A stretch of 64,000 nt of DNA from an uncultured Oligoflexales bacterium (GTDB lineage Bacteria; Bdellovibrionota_B; Oligoflexia; Oligoflexales; JAPPIL01), in NCBI GenBank assembly GCA_958296095.1, contig OY282434.1, positions 868,001 through 932,000 of the forward strand. Reading direction: 5' to 3'. Below the pieces are notes generated by a model. That model was not told the origin of the DNA, did no database searches, and was given only the letters and a program-made list of their open reading frames with translations. Both the position numbers and the translations under genes were made by a program. Shown piece by piece: positions 34,967 to 42,860 of this stretch. The stretch's first letter is position 1. Every line of letters starts with the position of its first letter.

Positions 34967-37117
34967 TTAATTCGGCGTGATACTATCGAGCAAAGCCTGA
35001 TGCTCGGATGCTGGGCTGACCTGTTTATGTAAGTCGAGCAGTTTTTTTAGAGCCTCACGGTTGTCGGTGTGTTTGACGGTAAAGTTAATATGTCCTTCCA
35101 GTTCCTTGGCTATCTCGTTCGCTAACTTCAGATTATACGCATCATCGAGATCATCCGCGGCAGACATCTCGTCCACAGTGGTATAGCTGTTGCCAAGAAC
35201 ATTGTATCCAATAATTTCCTGCAACATCTCGTAATTATATGCAAACAGTTCGCGGCTATCGTGCAAAATCGACCACTCGACCAGGTTTAGCGACTGCCCC
35301 GCGAACATCGGCAACTGTCGGGCAACGCGTGCTTCATAGGAATAGGCTCTGATTAAGAAGTCCGTGTCAATCTCGATCCGGCGTTCGCTGATGATTTCTT
35401 CAAGTACATTTCCTTCCGCCAATGTTTCACGCCGAAGACTTGGTAGTGTGAGAGTTACTTTCTCCTCGTCGCTGATGTCAAACCGTTTCAGCATGGCATC
35501 GACCAGTTGTTTAGCCTGTTGCACATCCTTGCTATAGTTTATGATAAAGAGCAGGGGATTAAACCAGTTAAAGCTCAGCCAAGGATTGTCTGCAGGCAAG
35601 TCCTGTTTATTCCACCCCATAGGCTCTTCGCTGTCCGCCCACATCATGGCCAGCAAGAGGTCTTTGTTCAGATACCTATGAACGAGTTGTGGCGTGTTAA
35701 TTTCTTTAGCATAAAGGTTTAGCAGGCTAGCTTTAAAAAGTTCCGAATATCCCCATTCAAGATCCATCGTGAGGTGAATTCGTGGCTGTAGCCTTGCCGC
35801 TAAGATTGGGGGGACACCGTAGAAATCAGCTAAACTTGTGTAGCCAGCCTGCGCGTAAACTGCTCCTAGTGCCCGGCGAGCATCCTGGTTGAGTGCATCG
35901 AGTGCCACCGCCTCCCGCAGTTTGGATAACACGGCTTGTGATGAGTAATTACCTCCCGAGTTGCGTAAACGCACAGTTTCCTCGTAGAGCTGTCGCGCTT
36001 CGGCAGTGAAATCATACGTGCGGGGATCTCCGATCAGTTGTGCCACGCTCTGATCACCACTGCTTGCCTGTTGGGCAATACGATGTGCGACCCGCAGTAA
36101 TTTGTAATGGTTTAATATGCCGCCATTGCGGATGTTTTCGTCATTCGTCGCCATAGGGGTAGAAGTTTCCTGCAACAGGTGAACAATTAGATTGCGGAAC
36201 TCATACTGCTTGGTAAATTCATTGTAATCAAGCGGTTCAGCTGTGAGGCTTGTGATCGCGGTGGGAGGCAGGATGGCAAACATATCGGCAAGTGCCCCGC
36301 TGACCGTCGGGGCTGATAAGCTTGTGCCATCACCACGCTTACCGTCGGGGAACCGGTGGTCGCCTGGAGCATAGATATGGCCATCATCGGAGTAGTCGCT
36401 TATCTCACCACGAGGATCGATCGCACCGACCAAGATTGGCTTGGGTCTTTTCAGGAAACGATCTATGGAGTCCTCCACCCGCAAGGATTCGTTGCCAGCC
36501 GCCGTAACGATAGTCGTGTAGCTAGGAAGCACATCGCTCAAGTCAACTTTAGGCCCTTTTCTATGAAGCGAGACGTTGAGAACGTCAAGTCCGCTTATGC
36601 TACCATAAATATCTTGTCGATAAATCTTGCCAGCAATCTGTTCAGCGATCTGTCCAGTGGTGTACCTGTTTCGGTTGATCAAAAAATTTAATTCGCCAAA
36701 AACACTAATCCCAAACGGAGGCGCACCCACCGCAACACTAGTGACATAGAGACCATGCCAACCAAGTCGCGTCGAGGAAGTGTTCGCAGCAAGTTCTTTC
36801 TGCAATTCCTGCCCAACCCGCGCGACGGAAGCATCCTGTAAGAACTCGGAAGAAATTCTCCCACCTTCGCCATCTTCGCCATGAAAGACATCCCAAATAC
36901 CGACAGTTGGTCGATAAAAGCCTTCTTTTGTAGCCAAATCCAAACGAGCCAACCAGCGACGTGCCTCAGGTGTGAACACCGCCTCCTGCCCCCAAAAATG
37001 CGGCAACCGCCCAAAGCTCTGTGACATAAAAGATTTCCCGCGTACACCGGGTAACGCCTTTGCCTGCACCAGGCCAGTGACCAGGACAAAGACTGCTATA
37101 GTAATTGTATACTTCAT
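34967..37117 (-). CDS. Secreted subtilisin-like (S8) serine protease, copy B
   Basis: 716 residues with the same signal peptide type (VLVTGLVQA). Triad: Asp in VGIWDVFHGED (D76), His in LGWHGLYVTS (H121), Asn in VTAAGNES (N209), Ser in GTSLSAPTVSG (S266). Compared with copy A it has extra residues around RYTTGQIAEQIAGKIYRQDI and near YNVLGNSYTTVDEMSAADDL. The helical C-terminal half is conserved, including ARRALGAVYAQAGYTSLADF. It is divergent from the lipoprotein gene at 37394, the arrangement that probably existed at copy A too. Substrate unknown. Confidence 0.87.
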   Translation of the reverse strand: MKYTITIAVFVLVTGLVQAKALPGVRGKSFMSQSFGRLPHFWGQEAVFTPEARRWLARLDLATKEGFYRPTVGIWDVFHGEDGEGGRISSEFLQDASVARVGQELQKELAANTSSTRLGWHGLYVTSVAVGAPPFGISVFGELNFLINRNRYTTGQIAEQIAGKIYRQDIYGSISGLDVLNVSLHRKGPKVDLSDVLPSYTTIVTAAGNESLRVEDSIDRFLKRPKPILVGAIDPRGEISDYSDDGHIYAPGDHRFPDGKRGDGTSLSAPTVSGALADMFAILPPTAITSLTAEPLDYNEFTKQYEFRNLIVHLLQETSTPMATNDENIRNGGILNHYKLLRVAHRIAQQASSGDQSVAQLIGDPRTYDFTAEARQLYEETVRLRNSGGNYSSQAVLSKLREAVALDALNQDARRALGAVYAQAGYTSLADFYGVPPILAARLQPRIHLTMDLEWGYSELFKASLLNLYAKEINTPQLVHRYLNKDLLLAMMWADSEEPMGWNKQDLPADNPWLSFNWFNPLLFIINYSKDVQQAKQLVDAMLKRFDISDEEKVTLTLPSLRRETLAEGNVLEEIISERRIEIDTDFLIRAYSYEARVARQLPMFAGQSLNLVEWSILHDSRELFAYNYEMLQEIIGYNVLGNSYTTVDEMSAADDLDDAYNLKLANEIAKELEGHINFTVKHTDNREALKKLLDLHKQVSPASEHQALLDSITPN

Positions 37118-37172
37118 TTAATCCACCAATTGTATGCTCTAATCATCCTATTAATAAGCAACCGCACACCAA

Positions 37173-37199
37173 CGTATATTAAAGTAAGTGTAGTGTCAA
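37173..37199 (-). promoter_or_regulatory. Putative protease promoter, copy B
   Basis: Minus strand TTGACA (37199-37194), 15-base spacer, TATACG (37178-37173), with the spacer sequence almost identical to the copy at 26800-26826. Confidence 0.45.
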
Positions 37200-37250
37200 T
37201 AGTATATTATCAAAACCTATGTAATTTTATTGCGCCACGCTGCGCAGCGT

Positions 37251-37344
37251 AGCCAAAAAATTCAGCCAACATATTGGCGAGTTACAAAAAAAATCTGACA
37301 AAATCACAAGCAGAGCTAAAGCAAAAAAAAAAAAAACGGTCGAT
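37251..37344 (+). promoter_or_regulatory. Shared lipoprotein leader, copy 3
   Basis: Same ordered block as copies 1 and 2, with the dyad GCCAA-CATA-TTGGC at 37265-37278 and a longer A run (14 A). Immediately upstream GCGCCACGCTGCGCAGCG is a short repeat-family remnant. Confidence 0.72.
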
Positions 37345-37393
37345 ACGTTGTGTGGTCTGAACACGGTGTGCTGGTATTTTTTGGAGGTAAGTG

Positions 37394-37996
37394 ATGAGAG
37401 TTGTTGCGGTTACCGCTCTGGCGATTATGGCACTGAGCGGCTGTCAGGTTGAGGAGGGCGAGGTGGCAGCGGAAGCGAAAGCAGATTTCAGCGATGTACG
37501 AATGTGCACTGAGGACGATAAAATTGAATATATATACCTGCAATATAGATTTCCGAATAAACAGGATGGTCATCTTGCAGTTAACTTCAGGTTTCCGAAG
37601 GATATTTGTCAGGAACTGTTGAAGCATAGTGGTCATTACCCAGGGGTAACCAAATCAATTGAGTTGTGCCTGGATGAAGAGGGTTCAGATTCGGCAGAAA
37701 ATCTCAAATCAGATTACTTTCAGGTGATGCTTAGAGGACCTTGGGACGGTAGCCGAAGTTGGACATACATAAGCGAGGTAGACGATAAGAAATATCATTT
37801 CCTACTTCCTAATAGAGTTGAAAATGAGGAGGAGTGTAATCAGGCAATCTTAAAGGAACTGGCTGTCAGGGTAAAGGATGGAGATGACATCGTCGCCAAA
37901 GCCACTTCTCCAGCAGAAGTAGCAAGTGGCGATATTAAACAATGCTGGCCACACTCTCGGGCAGCTTGCAAAACCGGTACACCAACCCAACCATAA
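37394..37996 (+). CDS. Lipoprotein of unknown function, 'CWP' family copy B
   Basis: 200 residues; ATG 6 bases after GGAGG. Lipobox ALSGC (C17) followed by acidic QVEEGEVAAEAKAD. Cysteines at VRMCTED, DICQELL, ELCLDEE, EECNQAI and the terminal QCWPHSRAACK correspond in part to those of the copy at 30487. No known domain. It is divergent from protease copy B and shares its intergenic region, so the two may be co-regulated. Confidence 0.75.
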   Translation: MRVVAVTALAIMALSGCQVEEGEVAAEAKADFSDVRMCTEDDKIEYIYLQYRFPNKQDGHLAVNFRFPKDICQELLKHSGHYPGVTKSIELCLDEEGSDSAENLKSDYFQVMLRGPWDGSRSWTYISEVDDKKYHFLLPNRVENEEECNQAILKELAVRVKDGDDIVAKATSPAEVASGDIKQCWPHSRAACKTGTPTQP

Positions 37997-38448
37997 AAAT
38001 CTCTCACCCAACCACCACCCCCAGACCTAGGAAAAAAAGGGATGGGGATAGCCACAGCGCGAATCGGCCCAGGTCAGGCGAAACCAACGTTCCCCACTCA
38101 TAATGCACATTTCGGGATGGGTTCTTTGTAGGAAGGTCAGCTTCTCTAGGTTGGTGGTCACGGTGTCCTCCGTCAGTTGTTCGGCTGATCTGTGTGGCCC
38201 AAGTGGGGGCGGGAGGCAAGCGAGGCAGGTGGTAGCCCCTTTTTGCTGATAGCGCCTCCGTCATCAACGGAACTGCACCCCAAAAAGCGAGGGTGTCGGT
38301 GTAATTGGCGGTGTAAATGGTGTTTTCAGGAGATAACATACTGTAATTATTGCCCCTACAATTTTAGCGAGGCCAAGATGATTTTCCATTGACGGTGTAA
38401 AGTGTCGCGTGGTAGGTAAGCCGCCTTGTCGTGTGGCTAGGTTGGAAT
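37997..38448. other. Intergenic stretch, no gene recognised
   Basis: 450 bases. A 111-codon minus-strand frame (38339-38004) lacks a ribosome-binding site and a recognisable protein. GGTGTAATTGGCGGTGTAAA near 38300 and a C-rich start are the only local peculiarities. Confidence 0.5.
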
Positions 38449-39051
38449 ATGAACGATGTGGCTAGTAGGATCAAGGATGCTTTAGCATCGGGCGAGGGCA
38501 AATGCGTTGAATTCAAAGTAAAGTATGTCTCCGATATGGGGCACTCAATTTGCTCGTTCGCTAACACCTCTGGGGGGCTGATTCTTGTCGGCATGTCCGA
38601 CTCCAGCATGGTGACAGGAATTAAGGCCGAAACCACCAACAAGTTGAAAAGTGATATTCAGCATCTTCAGCGGAATTGTGACCCATACATCGATGCCACC
38701 GTCGAAGTCCTTTTATGGCCGCCCCACGGTGAGGATCGAAAATATATATTGGCCATAACTGTTGAAGAGAGCGGCGTAAAACCTCATCTATACAAGGGCT
38801 CTGCTTACGTTCGTCGCGGAGCTTCTGACGTAGCAATGACACAGACAGAGATTGTGGACACCGCGGTCCAGAGCGGAGTGGCCAATTTTGACCGCCTATC
38901 CTGTGAGAGATTTGACTATCAGACAGATTTTGATACGGATAAGCTGTCTGCTTTTCTAACTAAAGCTAGGCTCAAACCCCCGGTTAATGGTGGGGGCGAT
39001 GCGAGCGCTAGAAAATCTGAGGGAAACCCGATATTCGCGTATTTTTATTAA
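38449..39051 (+). CDS. AlbA_2 (Schlafen-type) domain protein, short form or truncated
   Basis: 200 residues from the ATG at 38449. ALASGEGKCVEFKVKYVSDM, SFANTSGGLILVGMSDSSMV and GSAYVRRGASDVAMTQTEI are the AlbA_2 domain, homologous to the N-terminus of the protein at 34335. The sequence stops after ~40 further residues (LSAFLTKARLKPPVNGGGD) where the longer protein would go on to its ATPase domain, and the last residues (NPIFAYFY) look random. Probably a truncated paralogue, possibly still a DNA- or RNA-binding product. Confidence 0.72.
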   Translation: MNDVASRIKDALASGEGKCVEFKVKYVSDMGHSICSFANTSGGLILVGMSDSSMVTGIKAETTNKLKSDIQHLQRNCDPYIDATVEVLLWPPHGEDRKYILAITVEESGVKPHLYKGSAYVRRGASDVAMTQTEIVDTAVQSGVANFDRLSCERFDYQTDFDTDKLSAFLTKARLKPPVNGGGDASARKSEGNPIFAYFY

Positions 39052-39068
39052 TTTTATTGGAGAGTGTG

Positions 39069-39713
39069 ATGAAGTTGTTGCCTATGGTGCTGTTTTTGTT
39101 TGCCTCGGCGGTATTTGCTAACGGTGTGCCCAGTGCGTACATAGGTTCGGGTAAATTGACCATCAGTGATCAGTCGAGGAAGTTTACCACTTGCTCAGCT
39201 GGTAAACATGCATTTACCTCGGTCTTGGACATAGCTGGTTTCGATCCTGGTCTATACTTCAGCTACGCGCTAAAGGTCGGTGATAAGAAGCTAGTTATCG
39301 CTAAGCACGCGGTTATTTTGCGGAGCAAACAGCTGGTGCTTGGCGGCAGTAATGATGGCATCGTCAGTGGCAACAGCGAAACCTATGAAGATTGTCCGAG
39401 CCGCGATTCCTGCGAAGGCAGTTGTTGTATCTGTGAAGATAGTCAGCGTTGCGATTATACAAGACAAGAGCGTCCTCGTTTACCAATATCTCGATACCAA
39501 AAGTTTCCGAACAGAACCGACATCAGTCTCAAGAAAAAAGATGGCTCGCGGGTTGAACTCAGCTATGTTTCCGGTGCTAATCGCATCGACGACATCACAA
39601 CCCTCACCGGCAAAATTACCCAAGTTGACGGTTGTGTGTTGACCTGGCAAGATAGCTTCTCTTACGGCCCGATCCCCAGCGATTGGAATCCCGACCGCGG
39701 TGGAGAAATGTAA
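39069..39713 (+). CDS. Exported cysteine-rich protein of unknown function
   Basis: 214 residues from the ATG at 39069, after GGAGAG. Signal peptide MKLLPMVLFLFASAVFA. Near residues 108-130 six cysteines crowd into one loop (CPSRDSCEGSCCICEDSQRC), which suggests a disulfide knot or a metal site after export. The mature protein otherwise has few cysteines. The start of the mature chain (NGVPSAYIG) resembles RGVPQAY at the same place in the exported protein at 58486, a possible distant relation. No known domain. Confidence 0.75.
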   Translation: MKLLPMVLFLFASAVFANGVPSAYIGSGKLTISDQSRKFTTCSAGKHAFTSVLDIAGFDPGLYFSYALKVGDKKLVIAKHAVILRSKQLVLGGSNDGIVSGNSETYEDCPSRDSCEGSCCICEDSQRCDYTRQERPRLPISRYQKFPNRTDISLKKKDGSRVELSYVSGANRIDDITTLTGKITQVDGCVLTWQDSFSYGPIPSDWNPDRGGEM

Positions 39714-39728
39714 CCCGCGTTGAAAAAA

Positions 39729-39756
39729 TTCCCTGATATATGCTCAAGTCAGGGAA
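39729..39756 (-). terminator. Hairpin with U-tract on the minus strand
   Basis: TTCCCTGA and TCAGGGAA form a perfect 8-bp stem with a 12-base loop; on the minus strand it is followed by TTTTTT (39728-39723). It could stop transcripts coming from the repeat cluster towards the cysteine-rich gene. Confidence 0.55.
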
Positions 39757-39833
39757 AGTCGCACTATTTAAAGAAAATATGGGTTGAACTGCTAGCGACC
39801 TCGGTGTATGCCGTAGCCACGTTGTTTGTGGTT

Positions 39834-39876
39834 AGCGCAGCTTCACTTGTTGGTGGTAGCTGCGCTTCTTAATTTT
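39834..39876 (+). terminator. Rho-independent terminator
   Basis: AGCGCAGCT and AGCTGCGCT form a perfect 9-bp stem with a 15-base loop, followed by TCTTAATTTTC. It probably ends the transcript of the cysteine-rich exported protein. Confidence 0.65.
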
Positions 39877-40134
39877 CTAGGTGGAGCTCTCGGTGGGCAA
39901 GAGGTGTGGGCAACCGCAAGAAGGCTTGGGGGCAAGGACACTACTTAACCCGTACCTCCGTTGTCTTGGCAGGGAGCAGCGGAGAACAGGCCCTACTTAG
40001 CCCAAACCTCCGTTATCTTGGCGAGGCGCAGACCTACCGAGAAACTCTCCCCCCGAATAGGTGCAAGTACATGCCTTATGCAAAAAGTAATCTGAACGCA
40101 ATCGCGAGAGGCACAGACCTTCCTTAGCCCGTAC

Positions 40135-40284
40135 CTCCGTTATCTTGGCACGGCACAGACCTGCCGAGAAACTCGCCCCCGAATAGGTGTGGCACATACT
40201 TTTATCTAAAAGCATAATCTAACGGCAATATGGCAGTATTTGTGGTGCGAGTTTTCGCACGGTCTTGCCGCGCCGTTCATGGAG
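40135..40284 (+). repeat. MITE-like hairpin element, full copy
   Basis: CTCCGTTATCTTGGCACGG to CGCGCCGTTCATGGAG. Stem CTCGC pairs with GCGAG. The loop has ATCTAAAAGCATAATC and GGCAATATGGCAGTATTTG. Confidence 0.75.
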
Positions 40285-40453
40285 CTCTCGGTAGGCAAGA
40301 GGTGGGGGCAACCGCCGAGAGGTTTGAGAGCAAGCCTCAACGCAATAGCAAGAGGTCTGAGCGCAAGCAGCGAGCTAGGAAGCGAGCGATACAGAAAGCA
40401 GCGTAGCGAGCGAAGCGAGCTAGCAAGCGAGCGGAACAAAAAGCAGCGTAGCT

Positions 40454-40592
40454 GGGCGAGGCGCAGCCCTACCGAGAAACTCTCCCTAAAATAGGTTGTG
40501 AGCACATGCCTTGTGCAAAAGCATAATCTGACGGCAATATAGCAGTATTTATGGTCGAGTTTTCGTACGGCCTCGCCTCGCCGTTCATGGAG
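40454..40592 (+). repeat. MITE-like hairpin element, copy with altered left edge
   Basis: The left end lacks CTCCGTTGTCTT and begins in GGGCGAGGCGCAGCCC. The right end is complete (CTCGCCGTTCATGGAG). Here the inner stem CTCTCC versus GGTCGAG pairs poorly. Confidence 0.7.
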
Positions 40593-40785
40593 CTCTCGGT
40601 AGGCAAGTCTCAACGTGACAGCCAAGAGGTTTGAAAACAGGAAGAGGGGCTAAAGAACAAGCCTCAGCGCAATACAGGGAGATCAGAGCACAAGCAGCGA
40701 GCTAGGAAGCGAGCGTTACGAAGAGCCGCGTAGCGAGCGAAGCGAGCGTTACAAAAAAGACGCAGCGCAAGCGAAAATTAAAAAG

Positions 40786-41316
40786 CTAATGCTCTTTGTC
40801 AAGATATTTTTGCGCCAACATGATGCCTAGGGCGGAGAGACAGTGGTTGACACGTCCACTGCGCACCAACATGTCGAGGTCTGCGCTGGCAACGGCTTCG
40901 GTGCGCAAATCCAATTCGCCGTCATCGTGGAAATGCTGGCGTGGCACGGCTGGCTCGCAGTTCAGGGCGAGGAAGAAATGCACGGTGTTGGTCATGATGG
41001 CAGGGTTGGGGTTGAGTGCTGCAAGCGGCAAGATGTTACGACTGGTGAAGCCTGTTTCTTCTTCGAGTTCGCGCACTGCAGCCATCGTCATGTCTTTTTC
41101 CTCCGCGGCAACCACACCGCCAGGCGTTTCCAGCGTTGTGCCCTCAATGCCAACACGAAACTGACGAATCAGCAGCACCTTGCCCTGTGAAGTTAGCGGC
41201 ACGATGTTGACCCAATCGGGTGCGACAATGCGATAGAAGGGACGACCTTCGACCGGCAATTTTTCTACTCGAAACAGGTCAAGCTTGAGTAATTCTTTAG
41301 GTTCGCCGCGCTGCAT
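40786..41316 (-). CDS. Nudix hydrolase, ADP-ribose-pyrophosphatase-like
   Basis: 176 residues. Nudix box at about 65-90: PGGVVAAEEKD then RELEEETGF, with one extra residue between the G and RE parts, as in the NudF/YffH group that hydrolyses ADP-ribose or similar nucleoside diphosphates. The preceding VNIVPLTSQGKVLLIRQFRV is also typical of that group. It lies 12 bases after the phosphorylase-like gene, so probably one operon. Its last 17 codons were copied to 24169-24228. Confidence 0.88.
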   Translation of the reverse strand: MQRGEPKELLKLDLFRVEKLPVEGRPFYRIVAPDWVNIVPLTSQGKVLLIRQFRVGIEGTTLETPGGVVAAEEKDMTMAAVRELEEETGFTSRNILPLAALNPNPAIMTNTVHFFLALNCEPAVPRQHFHDDGELDLRTEAVASADLDMLVRSGRVNHCLSALGIMLAQKYLDKEH

Positions 41317-41328
41317 GGCTGTATCCCT

Positions 41329-41934
41329 TCAGGTTGCAAAGCTCGTGAATCGTCGCTGCATAACATACGCAGCAGTCAGTCGTGCCGCCTGTGCATGGTG
41401 CTGCTGCCACTGCTGATGTGCGTCCTTGCCAACCGCATTGGTGATGGCGAGCAGGACACTGACCGACGACGCGGTGTCGCCCAGCTGTGACAAAAATGCG
41501 TACGCCTCGACGTTCTCGACGCACAGTATACCTGCTGGTGCAGCCGCGGGCAAAGTATTTGTTAGGCTTATGTTGGGTGCACAAAAAACTTCTGCAACTG
41601 GCAGGTCATTGTAGCAAGATGAAGATGGGCAAGACAACGGCGGGGTTGCATCGACCGCGTACGATAAGCCTGTGCGGGCACAGGTCGGTGACCAGTGCAG
41701 TGCTTGGGCGCGGCACAGCATAATTTTCTTGAACTTACCGAACGTGCCACAGCTGCCGATAAATATTACTTCTCGCCCGCGGCAGGAAATTCGCAGGCGT
41801 TGCCCCGCAGCGGCGGCAGCAATCACTCCGACACCACAGCACAGCCAATCAATACCTACCTGTGGTGCTAATTTGTTGCGCAAAGGCTCGGTTTCAAATT
41901 TTGCCGCGGCGACGACGATCATCCTTCCAGCCAC
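41329..41934 (-). CDS. PNP/UDP-type nucleoside phosphorylase or nucleosidase family protein
   Basis: 201 residues from a GTG at 41934; an ATG four codons on (MIVVAAAKFETEPL) is the alternative. It has the family opening strand with FETEPLRNKL, GVGVIAAAAAGQRL and IFIGSCGTFG. VENVEAYAFLSQLG carries the Glu that binds ribose in this family, followed by LAITNAVGKDAHQQW. It is shorter than most members. It could be a futalosine/methylthioadenosine nucleosidase or a degenerate phosphorylase; the substrate cannot be told. Next to a Nudix gene, suggesting nucleotide salvage. Confidence 0.7.
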   Translation of the reverse strand: MAGRMIVVAAAKFETEPLRNKLAPQVGIDWLCCGVGVIAAAAAGQRLRISCRGREVIFIGSCGTFGKFKKIMLCRAQALHWSPTCARTGLSYAVDATPPLSCPSSSCYNDLPVAEVFCAPNISLTNTLPAAAPAGILCVENVEAYAFLSQLGDTASSVSVLLAITNAVGKDAHQQWQQHHAQAARLTAAYVMQRRFTSFAT

Positions 41935-42039
41935 TTCGTTGTCCGCAGCTTATCGTCATCGTCGAGCTTGTCAAGTGTGGCAGGATAGTTGTCGTTTTCA
42001 TCCTGACGATTGGCATGTATTCTGAACGGCAACTTGCTG

Positions 42040-42795
42040 TCAGTAATAGACCATCTCTAGTGCCTCGCTAGAGTGCTGGGCGATGAAACGCTCAAGGGTT
42101 GTGACTTGTTCGCTGGACAGTGAGGTAAACTTTACCCCGATGCCTTTGTCTTTCTGGGTGGACACACGGACGAATTCACCCTCAACTATCAGAGGCTGGC
42201 GGGCGTTAGCGAGGAAAATATTTATGCTGACAACTGTGCCTTTCTCAAAATTAATTCTCGTCGCCAGCAATACTCCGCTGCGAGAAATGTTGGCAATGCC
42301 ACACTGGTAGCGGGTATTTTCCCAGATAAACTCGGCACGACCAGCAATTTTTACCCGCTCGTCCACACGTGACTGTTGCCTAAGCAATCCCCTAATTTGT
42401 TTGATAAAATTTTGGCGCGGCAATGGCTGCAAGACGAACAAATCAGCTCCAGCTTGCAACACTCGTTCCTCCAGCAGGCCTTCGGTCTGCACGCTGGTTG
42501 CTACCAGTAGGATGTCAGCCGTGGAGGTGCGACGGCGGAATTGATGCATGAGGTGTAGGGCATCAACTAGATCCGTGTCGAGATTGATGATGATGAGGTT
42601 AATACTTTCCTTGATCGCCAAAGCTGCGATGATTTCAACAGCTTCTTGCTTATCGGCAGCACGTAGCAATGCCTGTGCCGACGCGTGACTGTGCAACGCC
42701 TCGGCTCGAAAGCCCATCTCACGAAATCCCTTTAAATCAAGGTGTTGTGCGACACCCCGCCCGTCGATACTCAAGATACTGATCTGCTTGCTCAT
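42040..42795 (-). CDS. Pseudo-receiver plus PilZ c-di-GMP-binding protein
   Basis: 251 residues. Residues 1-130 look like a response-regulator receiver domain, but the phospho-acceptor Asp is Asn (INLIIINLDTD, N71) and the conserved Lys-Pro is Gln-Pro (VLQPLP), so it probably is not phosphorylated. Residues 140-245 form a PilZ domain with RxxxR (R143-R147, SRVDERVKI) and NxSxxG (N169-G174, ANISRSG), the two c-di-GMP-binding motifs. It should change behaviour, such as motility or surface properties, in response to c-di-GMP. Divergent from tlyA, single gene. Confidence 0.85.
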   Translation of the reverse strand: MSKQISILSIDGRGVAQHLDLKGFREMGFRAEALHSHASAQALLRAADKQEAVEIIAALAIKESINLIIINLDTDLVDALHLMHQFRRRTSTADILLVATSVQTEGLLEERVLQAGADLFVLQPLPRQNFIKQIRGLLRQQSRVDERVKIAGRAEFIWENTRYQCGIANISRSGVLLATRINFEKGTVVSINIFLANARQPLIVEGEFVRVSTQKDKGIGVKFTSLSSEQVTTLERFIAQHSSEALEMVYY

Positions 42796-42860
42796 AGCAC
42801 GTCCCTCCTAATCAACATTCGGCGGTTGACGAAATTGCTTTAGTTTGCCAAAAAACTAGC

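Larger units (their letters stand above)
39885..40784. repeat. Mosaic repeat cluster with two full hairpin elements
   Basis: About 900 bases without a gene. Order: GAGCTCTCGGTGGGCAAG, two partial elements (from about 39955 and 40008), a full element (40135-40284), GGTCTGAGCGCAAGCAG and AGCGAGC modules, a second full element (40454-40592), then further AGCTAGGAAGCGAGCG modules up to the Nudix stop. It is the best place to see the module order: element, GGTAGGCAAG, AACGCAA..GAGAGG, GCGAGCTAGGAAGCG, element. Confidence 0.88.

Noticed and set aside
38004-38339. 111-codon minus-strand frame
   Set aside because: No ribosome-binding site, low-complexity start and no recognisable protein; composition looks non-coding.
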